38,112 bases of DNA from a virus. The stretch spans positions 1 to 38,112 of the IMG/VR virus record IMGVR_UViG_3300037961_004809. One strand, given 5' to 3'. The translations under genes and the position numbers were made by a program. The notes under the pieces are model-generated. The model searched no databases. It was not told where the DNA came from and was given only the letters and a program-made list of their open reading frames with translations. The stretch's first letter is position 1. Every line of letters starts with the position of its first letter. Positions 1 through 7,288 of the stretch are shown in pieces.

Positions 1-216
1 TTGAGTGGTAAATTAAAAATTGTAGGTCAACTAATAGGCAGATCTAGCATAGATAAAGAGATGATATATCAAACTATGTTAGACTTAAACGACTTAGGTA
101 AGAAAATTACTATTAGTCGTATTGCTGGTTTACTTAATTGCTCTACAAGAACAATACATCGCCACATGTGTGATGATTTAAAAATAGAAAAACAAATGTT
201 AAATGAAGAAGTATAA
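1..216 (+). CDS. Small helix-turn-helix protein, 5' end uncertain
   Basis: Frame open from the first base. It begins with TTG, which could be a start or an internal codon of a longer gene lying left of the window. The last 40 residues carry a helix-turn-helix: ITISRIAGLLNCSTRTIHRH reads as helix, turn and recognition helix of the kind found in phage regulators and small DNA-binding proteins. The rest is short, charged and without other motifs. Its end overlaps the start of the sigma-like gene by 14 nt, so the two are probably translated together and may act together in transcription control. DNA binding is inferred from the HTH alone. Target unknown. Confidence 0.6.
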   Translation: MSGKLKIVGQLIGRSSIDKEMIYQTMLDLNDLGKKITISRIAGLLNCSTRTIHRHMCDDLKIEKQMLNEEV

Positions 217-973
217 TTTAGATAATTATATAAGGTATAAAAACGAAGTGCAAGAGTTGATAGCTATGTTACCAGAGATAACAGACGGTAATTATACTAT
301 ATATAACGATAAACAAATGGTAACTTGTTTTTTACCGCTAGTAGAGAACGTTGCAAGAAAGTTTTCAACTAGTCAACAAGCCTCAGGTGTAATGACTATA
401 CTTGATCTGATACAAGAAGGTAACGCTGGTTTAACACTAGCTGTTGGTAAGCTTGATCGTTCAATGTTGTTAGAATCTGAAGACCAAGAAAAAACTTTAA
501 AATCATTTTTCTCAAAACGCATCAAAGGCGCAATACGTAGAGCAGTAGATATTAATCGTGGTAACATGAGAATACCTGAACATAAGCTTAATGAAATACG
601 TAAGAACTTTGGTCACAATAAAAAAATGGTTGAAATGTTTTTCAATAGTATATTTTTAAGTATTGATGAAAAGAAAACAGATCTCAATGAAGACTGGGCT
701 GCTCAGATACCTGACAAGTCAGAGCCTTATAATGTAGGCATGTTAAATCAATATTTAAAAGGTTTACTTAAAAAACATCTAAACAATAAAGAGTACGAAG
801 TATTACGTATGAGTTATGGTTTAGATTGTGACAAGCACGATGCTAAGACAATAGCTAGCAAACTAGGTATACAAGGTAGCAGTGCTTATGTACGTGTTTC
901 GCAGTTAAAAAAGCAAGCAGTACAAAAGCTTATTGATAATGTAGATTACACGCAAGTGCTTGATTATCTTTAA
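203..973 (+). CDS. Phage sigma-70-like RNA polymerase sigma factor
   Basis: A 256-aa protein with two sigma-70-like parts. A region-2-like part lies at about residues 45-125, with LVENVARKF, then DLIQEGNAGL and a basic helix ending FFSKRIKGAIRRAVD. A region-4-like HTH lies at about 185-245, with LLKKHLNNKEYEVLRMSYGL followed by TIASKLGI and a recognition helix rich in Ser, Arg and Gln. Regions 1.1 and 3 are reduced or missing, as in alternative and phage sigmas. Known role of the family: directs host RNA polymerase to specific promoters. Inference: with no phage RNA polymerase seen here, this protein probably switches transcription between phage gene classes, perhaps to the minus-strand late genes. 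The start ATG lies within the end of the HTH gene. Confidence 0.8.
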   Translation: MKKYNLDNYIRYKNEVQELIAMLPEITDGNYTIYNDKQMVTCFLPLVENVARKFSTSQQASGVMTILDLIQEGNAGLTLAVGKLDRSMLLESEDQEKTLKSFFSKRIKGAIRRAVDINRGNMRIPEHKLNEIRKNFGHNKKMVEMFFNSIFLSIDEKKTDLNEDWAAQIPDKSEPYNVGMLNQYLKGLLKKHLNNKEYEVLRMSYGLDCDKHDAKTIASKLGIQGSSAYVRVSQLKKQAVQKLIDNVDYTQVLDYL

Positions 974-1048
974 GTTATAGAGTGAACAATTAGTTAAATA
1001 GCGTTCACCAATGTGTAATTATAAGTATAGACAATTTAATTTTATTAT
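974..1048 (+). promoter_or_regulatory. Largest non-coding gap of the left arm, with inverted repeat; candidate promoter/operator
   Basis: A 75-nt gap between the sigma gene and the ERF gene, the only sizeable one among tightly packed plus-strand genes. It holds GTGAAC at 982-987 and its inverse GTTCAC at 1003-1008, with a 15-nt A/T-rich spacer, followed by an A/T-rich stretch up to the ATG at 1049. No T-run follows the repeat, so it does not look like an intrinsic terminator. An operator or promoter for the recombination/replication operon is inferred from position. No promoter consensus could be matched with confidence. Confidence 0.35.
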
Positions 1049-1558
1049 ATGACTTTACAACAAAAACTGGCTCAGATTCAAACTGAGCTCAAGGCTAAAA
1101 AGAGTAGATTTAATTCTTTCGGTAAGTACTATTTCCGTAGTGCCGAAGATATACTTGAATCAATAAAGCCTTTCTTACTAAAGTACAACGTAACCGTTAC
1201 TGTTAATGAAAAGTTAATAGCAGATACTAACGGTGTTCCAGTACTAAAATCAACAGCTACAATACACGACGAAAAAGGCATGACGTTATCAACGTCTGCT
1301 ATAGTCGGCGTAGACTTAATGCAAAAGGGTATGCAAACTCCACAACAGTTTGGTAGTGCATCATCCTATGGTAAGAAATATGCTTTAGGTAATTTGTTTC
1401 TTATCGATGATACTCAGGACAGTGATGCTACAAATAATCACAAGTCTGACTTCGATATGGATGCAGCTAAAAAGTATATCAAGTCTGGCGGTACGTTAGA
1501 TGCGATAAAGAAAAAATATAAACTTACTCCTGAACTAGAAAAAGAACTAACACTGTAG
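1049..1558 (+). CDS. ERF-family single-strand annealing recombinase
   Basis: A 169-aa protein matching the ERF family of phage single-strand annealing proteins, which pair complementary single strands in phage recombination and repair. The family signature is visible at about residues 96-130: QQFGSASSYGKKYALGNLF followed by an acidic run LIDDTQDSDA. The N-terminal half shows the expected alternating pattern with YYFRSAEDI and a predicted strand-helix region. ERF proteins usually work with a 5'-3' exonuclease, and the next gene, 1 nt downstream, encodes a candidate nuclease. At 169 aa it is near the lower end of the family, with a short C-terminal extension (YIKSGGTLDAIKKKYKL) that may be a partner-binding helix. 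Confidence 0.85.
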   Translation: MTLQQKLAQIQTELKAKKSRFNSFGKYYFRSAEDILESIKPFLLKYNVTVTVNEKLIADTNGVPVLKSTATIHDEKGMTLSTSAIVGVDLMQKGMQTPQQFGSASSYGKKYALGNLFLIDDTQDSDATNNHKSDFDMDAAKKYIKSGGTLDAIKKKYKLTPELEKELTL

Positions 1559-1559
1559 T

Positions 1560-2291
1560 ATGACAAAAGAGGAGATCCTGAAAAAACTACGTAATGATGA
1601 AGATTATTATGGAGATTTTGGCAGGAAGTTTTTAAGTGCTTCTGATATTGGTGTGTTGTTAAAAAACCCATTAGCTTATGGTCAGCCATCTAAACAGACT
1701 TCAGCGTTTTTAGTAGGTAATTATTTTCATACAGCTATACTTGAGCCAGATAAGCTCAAGAAGTTTAAGATAATACCTTCATCTACTAGAAATACTAAAG
1801 TATATAAAGAGATGTCTGAAGGTGAGTTATGTTTATTACAACACGAGGTTGATCACATTGAACTTATGACTGAAAAAATTATGACTAACGAAGTTTGCAA
1901 GAATTTAATTCAAGGTACTAAAGTAGATTACGAGGTACCGGGTGTTGCCAAACTAAATAAATATACCTGGAAGGGTAAGGCAGATATAGTTAATCATGAC
2001 GACAAAGTTATAATTGATTTGAAGACAACCGCTGATATAAATAAATTCAGATCAAACGCGTTTAGGTATAATTACGATAGTCAAGCATATATATACAGCC
2101 AATTATTTGGCTACGAAATGATATTCTTAGTTATTGATAAAACAACGCACCAAATAGGAGTATTTGACTGTTCGGCGGAATTTTATGCGTCAGGACAAGA
2201 CAAGGTTAGTAGAGCAGAAGATGCTTATGAGCTGTTCTATAAAACCAAGGATTTTAATCCACAACAGTATTTCATAAGCAAAACACTTTAA
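1560..2291 (+). CDS. PD-(D/E)XK exonuclease, RecE C-terminal/Cas4-like
   Basis: A 243-aa nuclease of the PDDEXK_1/RecE C-terminal type. The N-terminal half has the family's SASDIGVLLKNP motif (about residues 22-33) and the His of GNYFHTAI (about 57-64). The catalytic core is WKGKADIV (Asp) followed by IIDLKTT (Asp-x-Lys) at about 145-165, then the conserved YDSQAYIYSQLFG helix (RecE-like QAAxY). Known role: resects duplex DNA to give single strands for annealing. It sits directly behind the ERF gene, forming the usual exonuclease plus annealing-protein pair of phage recombination. Starts 1 nt after the ERF stop. Confidence 0.82.
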   Translation: MTKEEILKKLRNDEDYYGDFGRKFLSASDIGVLLKNPLAYGQPSKQTSAFLVGNYFHTAILEPDKLKKFKIIPSSTRNTKVYKEMSEGELCLLQHEVDHIELMTEKIMTNEVCKNLIQGTKVDYEVPGVAKLNKYTWKGKADIVNHDDKVIIDLKTTADINKFRSNAFRYNYDSQAYIYSQLFGYEMIFLVIDKTTHQIGVFDCSAEFYASGQDKVSRAEDAYELFYKTKDFNPQQYFISKTL

Positions 2292-2300
2292 TTTAATAAT

Positions 2301-2468
2301 ATGGCAAGAACAAGAAAAAGAACATGCGACGTAACAGGCATGACAACAAGCGTTAACAATTTTTACACTAATCAATCACATGTAAAAGCTGTTGATAATC
2401 TAAGAAGAGTTACTGGTGCTAACAAAACCCAGTTAACTAGAATGTTTAACCAATTAAATGCTTATTAA
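2301..2468 (+). CDS. Small basic protein (55 aa), unknown
   Basis: A short ORF preceded by the usual A/T-rich leader and ending 2 nt before the next ATG, so it fills the space between the nuclease and SSB-like genes exactly. The product starts MARTRKRTCDVTGM and has a Lys/Arg-rich front, one Cys and a polar C-terminal helix (TGANKTQLTRMFNQL). No family recognised. The tight spacing and phage-like start context support a real gene. A nucleic-acid-binding role is possible from charge and neighbours, but is only a guess. Confidence 0.6.
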   Translation: MARTRKRTCDVTGMTTSVNNFYTNQSHVKAVDNLRRVTGANKTQLTRMFNQLNAY

Positions 2469-2470
2469 TT

Positions 2471-2788
2471 ATGGCAGGAATTATTAAAACAAGTATTAAC
2501 CTATCAGAAATACCTAAAGATAAAATTATCACAGGTAAGAAAGGTAAATACTTACCAATTAGTATCTCTGTTAACGACGAGCCTGATCAATTTGGTAATC
2601 AGGGTCCAGTTATCGTAGATCAAAGCAAGGAAGAAAGAGATGCGAAAGTAGCTAAAACTTACCTTGGCAACTGTAGAGTTGTTTGGACAAACGGCACGTT
2701 CCCAGAACCTGTTGGTAATCCACAAACAGATAACTCTGTAAACGTACAGCAACCAGTTGCGGCTGTAAAAGATGATTTACCGTTTTAA
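2471..2788 (+). CDS. Candidate single-stranded DNA-binding protein (SSB-like tail)
   Basis: A 105-aa protein. The N-terminal two-thirds look beta-rich (KGKYLPISISVNDEPDQFGN, then a charged SKEERDAKVAKTYLGN stretch and CRVVW). A Pro/Gln/Asn/Val linker follows, and the last residues are VKDDLPF. An acidic tail ending in Asp-Asp-hydrophobic-Pro-Phe is the hallmark of bacterial SSB proteins, where it docks partner enzymes; flavobacterial SSBs end similarly. The body is too divergent for me to call the OB fold from sequence. Its position between recombination nuclease and primase-helicase supports an SSB role. Starts 2 nt after the 55-aa gene and is followed 9 nt later by the primase-helicase. Confidence 0.6.
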   Translation: MAGIIKTSINLSEIPKDKIITGKKGKYLPISISVNDEPDQFGNQGPVIVDQSKEERDAKVAKTYLGNCRVVWTNGTFPEPVGNPQTDNSVNVQQPVAAVKDDLPF

Positions 2789-2797
2789 ATATTATAA

Positions 2798-4528
2798 ATG
2801 CAAGTAGAAGATAAAGAGATCAATGGATTTTTGATTGATGAGTTCAATCAATATAACCTTGAAGTGGGTAAAACGCAGGGGACTTGTCCTCTGTGTTCTC
2901 ACACAAGGAAACCCAAAAACCAGAAGCTTAAATGCTCTAGTTATGATTGGGAACGTGGTCTCGGTACTTGCCATAACTGTAATACAACTTATCAACTACA
3001 CACTTACAAACGTAAGGGAGCTAGTGAACGTGAATACGTACGTCCTAATTTTTCAACTAAGACACACAAAGCTCCTAGTAGTAAAGTTATAGAATGGTTT
3101 AAGTCTAGAGGAATATCTCAGGATACTTTAAATGACCTAAACGTCTCTGAAGGTCCTGAGTTTATGCCTCAAACTGGTAAAACTGAGAACACAATTAAAT
3201 TTAACTATTTTATAGGTAACCAACTTATTAATGTTAAATACCGTGACGGCGCTAAAAACTTTAAATTATATAAAGGTGCTGAAAAAGTATTTTACAATAT
3301 AAATAGTATTGTTGGTCACACAACCTGTGTTATAGTTGAAGGTGAAATAGATGCGTTATCATTGCACGAGGCTGGTATAAGAAACGTTGTATCAGTTCCA
3401 AACGGTGCTACATTAAATCACAATAACTTAGATTACCTAGACAACTGTATAGATTATTTTGAAGACAAAGAAAAAATAATACTAGCGGTTGATGCAGATG
3501 AACCTGGCACTATGTTAAAACAAGAGTTTATACGTAGGCTCGGTGCTGAAAACTGTTATCTAGTTGATTTTAACGATTGTAAAGACGCAAACGAATATTT
3601 AGTAAAGTATGGTAGCAACGAGCTTGCTAATGCTATACACAGCGCAACGCAAGTTCCGCTAGAAAATGTAACTACATTAAAAAACATTGAGAATGATCTT
3701 AAAGATTTTGTTAAACATGGTTTCAAACCTGGCTTCCAAATTGGCCTCAAAAATTTCGACGAAGTATTCAGCACTTATACTGGACAGTTTATTACTGTTA
3801 CTGGTATCCCTAGTAGTGGCAAGAGTGATTTTGTTGATCAAATGGTTGTAGGTTATAATAAGATGTATGGTTGGAAGACAGCATTTGCTAGTCCTGAAAA
3901 TCAACCTATTTATTTACATGCTCATAAGCTTATGCGTAAGACATGGGGTGACATGCCTAATCCAGGTGATATTGGCAGTGGTAAATGGAAAGAGGTATCT
4001 GATCATGTTAATGACAACTATTATTTTATTGATATGGATAAATATAGTTTAGAGTCGGTACTACGTAAAGGCGCTGAGCTAGTTAAACGTAAAGGTATTA
4101 AATGCCTTGTAATTGATCCATATAATAAGATACGAGATGCAAACGCGGTGTCAGATGATGTTAATAGATATACTATGGATTATCTATCAAAGATAGAGCA
4201 GTTCTGTAAAAAGTATGATGTCTTAACATTTATAGTAGCTCATCCGACTAAAATGCAACGAGATCAAAATGGCAAGATACAAGAACCAACTATGTATAAC
4301 ATAAAAGGTGGTGGCGAGTGGTATGATGCAAGTTATCATGGTTTGTTGGTACATAGAGATTATGAAGCTAAAAATACTAAAGTAAAAGTATTAAAAGTTA
4401 AGTTTCAAAACCTCGGTGAAAACGGAGCAGAAACGTTTTTTACTTGGGAACCAAGATCAGGTTCGTTTGTACCACAAGTTAATGTATTAGACGAAAACAA
4501 AGATGACAGCAGCCTTCCGTGGGAATAA
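2798..4528 (+). CDS. Bifunctional DNA primase-helicase (T7 gp4-like)
   Basis: A 576-aa protein with the three expected parts. An N-terminal zinc-binding domain has C30/C33 and C58/C61 (CPLC and CHNC). A TOPRIM primase core has VIVEGEIDAL with Glu181 and the Asp pair D232/D234 in AVDADEPG. A RecA-like hexameric helicase has Walker A GIPSSGKS (336-343), a Walker B-like strand CLVIDPYNKI, and later HPTKMQRD and GGGEWYDASYHGLLVHRD. Known role: unwinds the fork while laying primers for the phage polymerase. Length is close to T7 gp4 (566 aa). No DNA polymerase gene lies in the window, so the rest of the replisome must be outside it or come from the host. Confidence 0.93.
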   Translation: MQVEDKEINGFLIDEFNQYNLEVGKTQGTCPLCSHTRKPKNQKLKCSSYDWERGLGTCHNCNTTYQLHTYKRKGASEREYVRPNFSTKTHKAPSSKVIEWFKSRGISQDTLNDLNVSEGPEFMPQTGKTENTIKFNYFIGNQLINVKYRDGAKNFKLYKGAEKVFYNINSIVGHTTCVIVEGEIDALSLHEAGIRNVVSVPNGATLNHNNLDYLDNCIDYFEDKEKIILAVDADEPGTMLKQEFIRRLGAENCYLVDFNDCKDANEYLVKYGSNELANAIHSATQVPLENVTTLKNIENDLKDFVKHGFKPGFQIGLKNFDEVFSTYTGQFITVTGIPSSGKSDFVDQMVVGYNKMYGWKTAFASPENQPIYLHAHKLMRKTWGDMPNPGDIGSGKWKEVSDHVNDNYYFIDMDKYSLESVLRKGAELVKRKGIKCLVIDPYNKIRDANAVSDDVNRYTMDYLSKIEQFCKKYDVLTFIVAHPTKMQRDQNGKIQEPTMYNIKGGGEWYDASYHGLLVHRDYEAKNTKVKVLKVKFQNLGENGAETFFTWEPRSGSFVPQVNVLDENKDDSSLPWE

Positions 4529-4535
4529 ATACACT

Positions 4536-4778
4536 ATGGGTGAATATACCCGTAATGATGAAGAAGAAGCAGCTAGACTTTGGTGTCACGAAAACGATAT
4601 ATGTATAACACCAAGGCAAGCTAAATGGGGCGAACCTATTTGGTATATAGATATTGAGAAAGGTAAATATCCTAATAGAAAAAAATTAGGTACAACTCCT
4701 CATGTTTATGGACCAACTAGAATATGGGAGAAGATAAGCGAATATCAATTATATTATTATAAGAAATATGCAAAATAA
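4536..4778 (+). CDS. Conserved-looking small phage protein, unknown
   Basis: An 80-aa product if started at the ATG at 4536, 7 nt after the helicase stop and preceded by the A/T-rich leader used elsewhere. An in-frame ATG at 4503 inside the helicase gene would add 11 residues and is less likely. The protein is acidic at the front (NDEEEAARLW), has two Trp-rich stretches (WGEPIWYIDI, GPTRIWEKI) and ends in a Tyr/Lys-rich tail (YQLYYYKKY). No family recognised. It sits between replication and nucleotide-metabolism genes, and its end overlaps the next gene by 11 nt. Confidence 0.6.
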   Translation: MGEYTRNDEEEAARLWCHENDICITPRQAKWGEPIWYIDIEKGKYPNRKKLGTTPHVYGPTRIWEKISEYQLYYYKKYAK

Positions 4779-5409
4779 TTTTTTTAATGCGAATCATGCT
4801 TTTAATTATTTATGGGACTACATACAAGAACAAGGTGTAGACTTTGATAATACAAAAGCTATATTCAATTGTGGTTTTTATTTAGATCAGCCAAAAGAAA
4901 ACTACATAACAAACGAGATGCGTAATTGGAAACCTGATTATGCAGAGGCTGAGTGGCAATGGTACTTATCTGGTGATCCTAGTGTTAAAAAGCTAGGTGA
5001 TATATATGGTAAGGTTCCACCTATATGGGAAAAAATGGCAGACGAACACGGTTACGTAAGAAGTAATTACGGTTGGCAATGGCAACGTAACTATCAATTA
5101 GATTATATAGTTAACAAGCTTAAAGATCATAAAGAAACCAGACACGCTGCTATAAGTATATACGATTGTAAAGAGCACGGTACTTATGAGTTTGATACTC
5201 CATGTACATATGCTGTTCAATTTACAATACTTAATGATAAACTGAATATGTCTGTTTATATGCGTTCTAATGATCTCTGGTACGGTTTTTGTAACGATCA
5301 ATACTGTTTTAGTATGTTACAACAATTAGTTGCAGAGAGATTAAATATAGACGTCGGATGGTATTATCATCACGCACATAACATGCATATATATAACGAC
5401 AAATTATGA
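4768..5409 (+). CDS. Thymidylate synthase-family enzyme, probable dCMP hydroxymethylase
   Basis: A 213-aa member of the thymidylate synthase/dCMP hydroxymethylase family. By eye it keeps E. coli ThyA numbering without gaps over the core: nucleophile C146 (TPCTYAVQF), R166/S167/D169 (YMRSND), G173, H207 and Y209 (MHIY). The N-terminal folate/substrate region is also present (WYLSGD; PPIWEKMADEHG; NYGWQW). The key difference is residue 177: Asn in thymidylate synthases, which reads uracil, but Asp here. Asp is found at this site in T4 dCMP hydroxymethylase, and the reverse swap is known to move specificity between dUMP and dCMP. Inference: it makes 5-hydroxymethyl-dCMP for modified phage DNA. 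It stops about 50 residues before the usual ThyA C-terminus, so the closing tail is missing or replaced. No deoxynucleotide kinase is seen nearby. Confidence 0.8.
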   Translation: MQNNFFNANHAFNYLWDYIQEQGVDFDNTKAIFNCGFYLDQPKENYITNEMRNWKPDYAEAEWQWYLSGDPSVKKLGDIYGKVPPIWEKMADEHGYVRSNYGWQWQRNYQLDYIVNKLKDHKETRHAAISIYDCKEHGTYEFDTPCTYAVQFTILNDKLNMSVYMRSNDLWYGFCNDQYCFSMLQQLVAERLNIDVGWYYHHAHNMHIYNDKL

Positions 5410-6197
5410 CGTATTATATTTATCATATTCCAGGTAAAAAAATCGGTGTTACCTGTGATCTTAATAACCGGGTCACAGTTCAACAAGGTTATAGTCCTGA
5501 TGAATATGAAGTACTAGAAAGCTCTACTGATGTAGATTATATATCTACAAAAGAGAGAAAATTACAAAGAGAATATGGATACCGTGTAGATATGGTACCA
5601 TATAAAAACCTTAAACCTAAATCGAATATGAATATAAATGTAACTGAACAGACCACAACGTTTCCATGTCCAGTGGAAAAATTAAAAGGTCAATTGTTTG
5701 ATAATATAGGTATGTCTTGGAAAACTGATCATGGTCAGTTAGATATAACACCTAAAACAATAGACTGGATAATGAAGAACGTAAAAGTTTCTATGTTTAA
5801 TAACAATAGAAGCTATGTATACAATAAAGCATTTGCTAGGTTTTACGATAACAATGATGTTTTCGCAAAACAACCTTCAGTAAAATGTTCTAAAAAACCT
5901 TTAAAAATGTTTGAGCTTATCAGGCAATGGGCTGATGAAAGAGGCATATATGACGAAGGTGATACAAAAACTCAATTAATTAAACTCCAAGAAGAAATGG
6001 GAGAGTTAGCTAAGGCTACATTAGAAAAAGACCAAGCAGAAGTAATTGACGCTATTGGTGACATGGTTGTAGTATTAACTAACTTAGCACATTTAAACAA
6101 TGTACACATTGAAACTTGTATAGCTGATGCATACAACGTAATATCAAAACGTACAGGTAAAATGGTTAATGGAACGTTTGTTAAAGATGAAGATTAA
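5406..6197 (+). CDS. GIY-YIG-like domain fused to a MazG-like NTP pyrophosphohydrolase
   Basis: A 263-aa two-part protein. Residues 1-75 resemble a GIY-YIG nuclease fold: YYIYHIPGKKIGVTCDL followed by an Arg (NNR), then YEVLESSTDV and a helix KERKLQREYGYRVD. A poorly conserved linker of about 90 residues follows. From about 165 comes an all-alpha MazG-like domain with the metal-binding pattern LQEEMGELAKA (EExxE) and AEVIDAIGDMVVVL (ExxD). The second domain's known activity is hydrolysis of (d)NTPs to monophosphates. In a phage that may use modified cytosine it could clear dCTP or other unwanted nucleotides, which is inference. The first domain may be a damaged or specialised nuclease. Overlaps the upstream gene by 4 nt (ATGA). 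Confidence 0.75.
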   Translation: MTYYIYHIPGKKIGVTCDLNNRVTVQQGYSPDEYEVLESSTDVDYISTKERKLQREYGYRVDMVPYKNLKPKSNMNINVTEQTTTFPCPVEKLKGQLFDNIGMSWKTDHGQLDITPKTIDWIMKNVKVSMFNNNRSYVYNKAFARFYDNNDVFAKQPSVKCSKKPLKMFELIRQWADERGIYDEGDTKTQLIKLQEEMGELAKATLEKDQAEVIDAIGDMVVVLTNLAHLNNVHIETCIADAYNVISKRTGKMVNGTFVKDED

Positions 6198-6456
6198 GAC
6201 TAAAGATAAGATAGTACGAGAAGTACTAAGGAAGATGGACAAACGTAGCATTGTTGGCCAAAAGAAATATGGTCAAACAATGGAAAACGAAATAGATACA
6301 GGTAAGAAAGACTTACGTATGTTTTTAACTGATGTACAAGAAGAGATCATGGATGCGTTGTTATATATTGAAGCAGCGAAAAGATGTTTGACTGAAGAGA
6401 TTGAAGAAGCTGCATTAAAACAATTTGTTTTACATGATGAGGAAGAGGAATTATAG
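6187..6456 (+). CDS. MazG-like/dNTP pyrophosphohydrolase-like small protein
   Basis: An 89-aa protein starting at the ATG that overlaps the stop of the MazG fusion; an upstream in-frame ATG at 6169 would add 6 residues. It has the pattern RSIVGQKKYG, a charged stretch, then MFLTDVQEEIMDALLYIEAA. The EExxDA helix resembles the metal-binding helices of phage dNTP-pyrophosphohydrolase-like families. The tail is very acidic (EEIEEAALKQF, EEEEL). It is shorter than free-standing MazG, so it may be one half of a dimer or may partner the preceding protein. The assignment is by motif only. Confidence 0.5.
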   Translation: MKIKTKDKIVREVLRKMDKRSIVGQKKYGQTMENEIDTGKKDLRMFLTDVQEEIMDALLYIEAAKRCLTEEIEEAALKQFVLHDEEEEL

Positions 6457-6895
6457 AAGAAAAAAAGGACCTGTTGCAAGTAAAAAAGTTACTTGTGACG
6501 GGATAACCTTTGCGTCAGGATTAGAAAAATATATGCACTTAGCTCTTAAAAAAGCAAAGATACAAGCTGTGTATGAAGGACATACTTACGAGATATTTCC
6601 AGCATATCAGTTTGATTCATCAGCATATGAAAGATGTGCTAATGGTAAAGGTGAATACAAAGATCGTGGACATAAGAAAATATTAAATATATCTTATACA
6701 CCAGACTTTATGGGTCAAGGCTTTATTATTGAATGTAAAGGTAGAGCAAACGAGAGTTTTCCTTTACGTTGGAAAATGTTTAAGAAGTATGTTAAAGAAC
6801 ATTTGCCTAATGTAATATTATATAAACCACAAAATCAAAAAGAATGCGACGAGACAGTAAAGCTTATTTTGAAAAACAAAGGAGCAAGGAGATAG
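6434..6895 (+). CDS. PD-(D/E)XK endonuclease (DUF1064-like)
   Basis: A 153-aa basic protein. I chose the ATG at 6434; another ATG follows at 6437, and only a TTG lies further upstream. The pattern fits small phage PD-(D/E)XK nucleases of the DUF1064 type: CDGITFASGLEKYMHLAL (conserved Glu helix), YEIFPAYQF, then YTPDF with catalytic Asp and FIIECKGR with Glu-x-Lys, then a basic helix LRWKMFKKYVKEH. Known members are thought to cut branched or recombination DNA, or to serve in host-DNA breakdown. It could play the part of T7 endonuclease I here. It overlaps the preceding gene by 23 nt and the following micro-gene by 52 nt. Confidence 0.72.
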   Translation: MMRKRNYRRKKGPVASKKVTCDGITFASGLEKYMHLALKKAKIQAVYEGHTYEIFPAYQFDSSAYERCANGKGEYKDRGHKKILNISYTPDFMGQGFIIECKGRANESFPLRWKMFKKYVKEHLPNVILYKPQNQKECDETVKLILKNKGARR

Positions 6896-7023
6896 CAAGA
6901 CGTATGTATGCCTTGAGAAAAATTGATACATTTATAAAATGGACAATTACTCAGAGAGGTTATTTAAAATGGAAGCATTTAAAAGAACAGTATAAAAAGT
7001 ATAATTTACCATGGCAAGATTAA
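6844..7023 (+). CDS. Micro-gene: 59-aa basic protein
   Basis: A 59-aa ORF overlapping the end of the nuclease gene in another frame. The product begins MRRDSKAYFEKQRSKEIARR and ends with KYNLPWQD; it is strongly basic and helical with several Trp and Tyr. It has a clear ATG start and its stop is overlapped by the next small gene, which gives a continuous overlapping chain up to nrdB. No family recognised. The long out-of-frame overlap is a caution, but without it about 115 nt would be left unused in a genome with almost no gaps. Confidence 0.55.
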   Translation: MRRDSKAYFEKQRSKEIARRMYALRKIDTFIKWTITQRGYLKWKHLKEQYKKYNLPWQD

Positions 7024-7148
7024 CATTAATGGCATATAAGTGGAAACCTAAAAAGAAGAGACCGGGAGTACACAGTAAAAATAGAAACACAAAAAACAAA
7101 AACGGCAAGTACTATAATGGTACTGCTTATAGAGGACAAGGAAGATGA
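7011..7148 (+). CDS. Micro-gene: 45-aa Lys/Asn/Gly-rich protein
   Basis: A 45-aa ORF with an in-frame alternative ATG at 7029 giving 39 aa. The product is almost all Lys, Arg, Asn, Gly and Tyr (KWKPKKKRPGVHSKNR, then KYYNG and YRGQGR). Small basic proteins ending in RGQGR-like tails are, to my recollection, recurrent in marine phages, but I cannot name a family. It overlaps both neighbours by a few bases. Nucleic-acid binding is plausible from charge only. Confidence 0.55.
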   Translation: MARLTLMAYKWKPKKKRPGVHSKNRNTKNKNGKYYNGTAYRGQGR

Positions 7149-7285
7149 AAAAATGGGAATTAAGTTTAGGCCTGTTTACAGGACTTTTATTTGGATATAG
7201 ATCGTATCCAGATGTAGATAATAATAAAATAGATCATGTATTTTATGTATTTATATTTGACATTTGTTTAACCTTACAATATTAA
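7145..7285 (+). CDS. Micro-gene: 46-aa small membrane-type protein
   Basis: A 46-aa ORF starting in an ATGA overlap with the previous gene and ending 3 nt before nrdB. It has a short hydrophobic stretch LSLGLFTGLLFGY near the N-terminus, a polar middle (YPDVDNNKIDH) and a second hydrophobic stretch (FYVFIFDICL). The two hydrophobic segments suggest a small membrane protein or a compact hydrophobic peptide. No family named. The spacing with neighbours supports expression. Confidence 0.5.
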   Translation: MKKWELSLGLFTGLLFGYRSYPDVDNNKIDHVFYVFIFDICLTLQY

Positions 7286-7288
7286 TAA

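Noticed and set aside
4768-5409. Plain thymidylate synthase
   Set aside because: The pyrimidine-reading residue is Asp instead of Asn, so the call was moved to probable dCMP hydroxymethylase, though the thymidylate synthase family remains certain.
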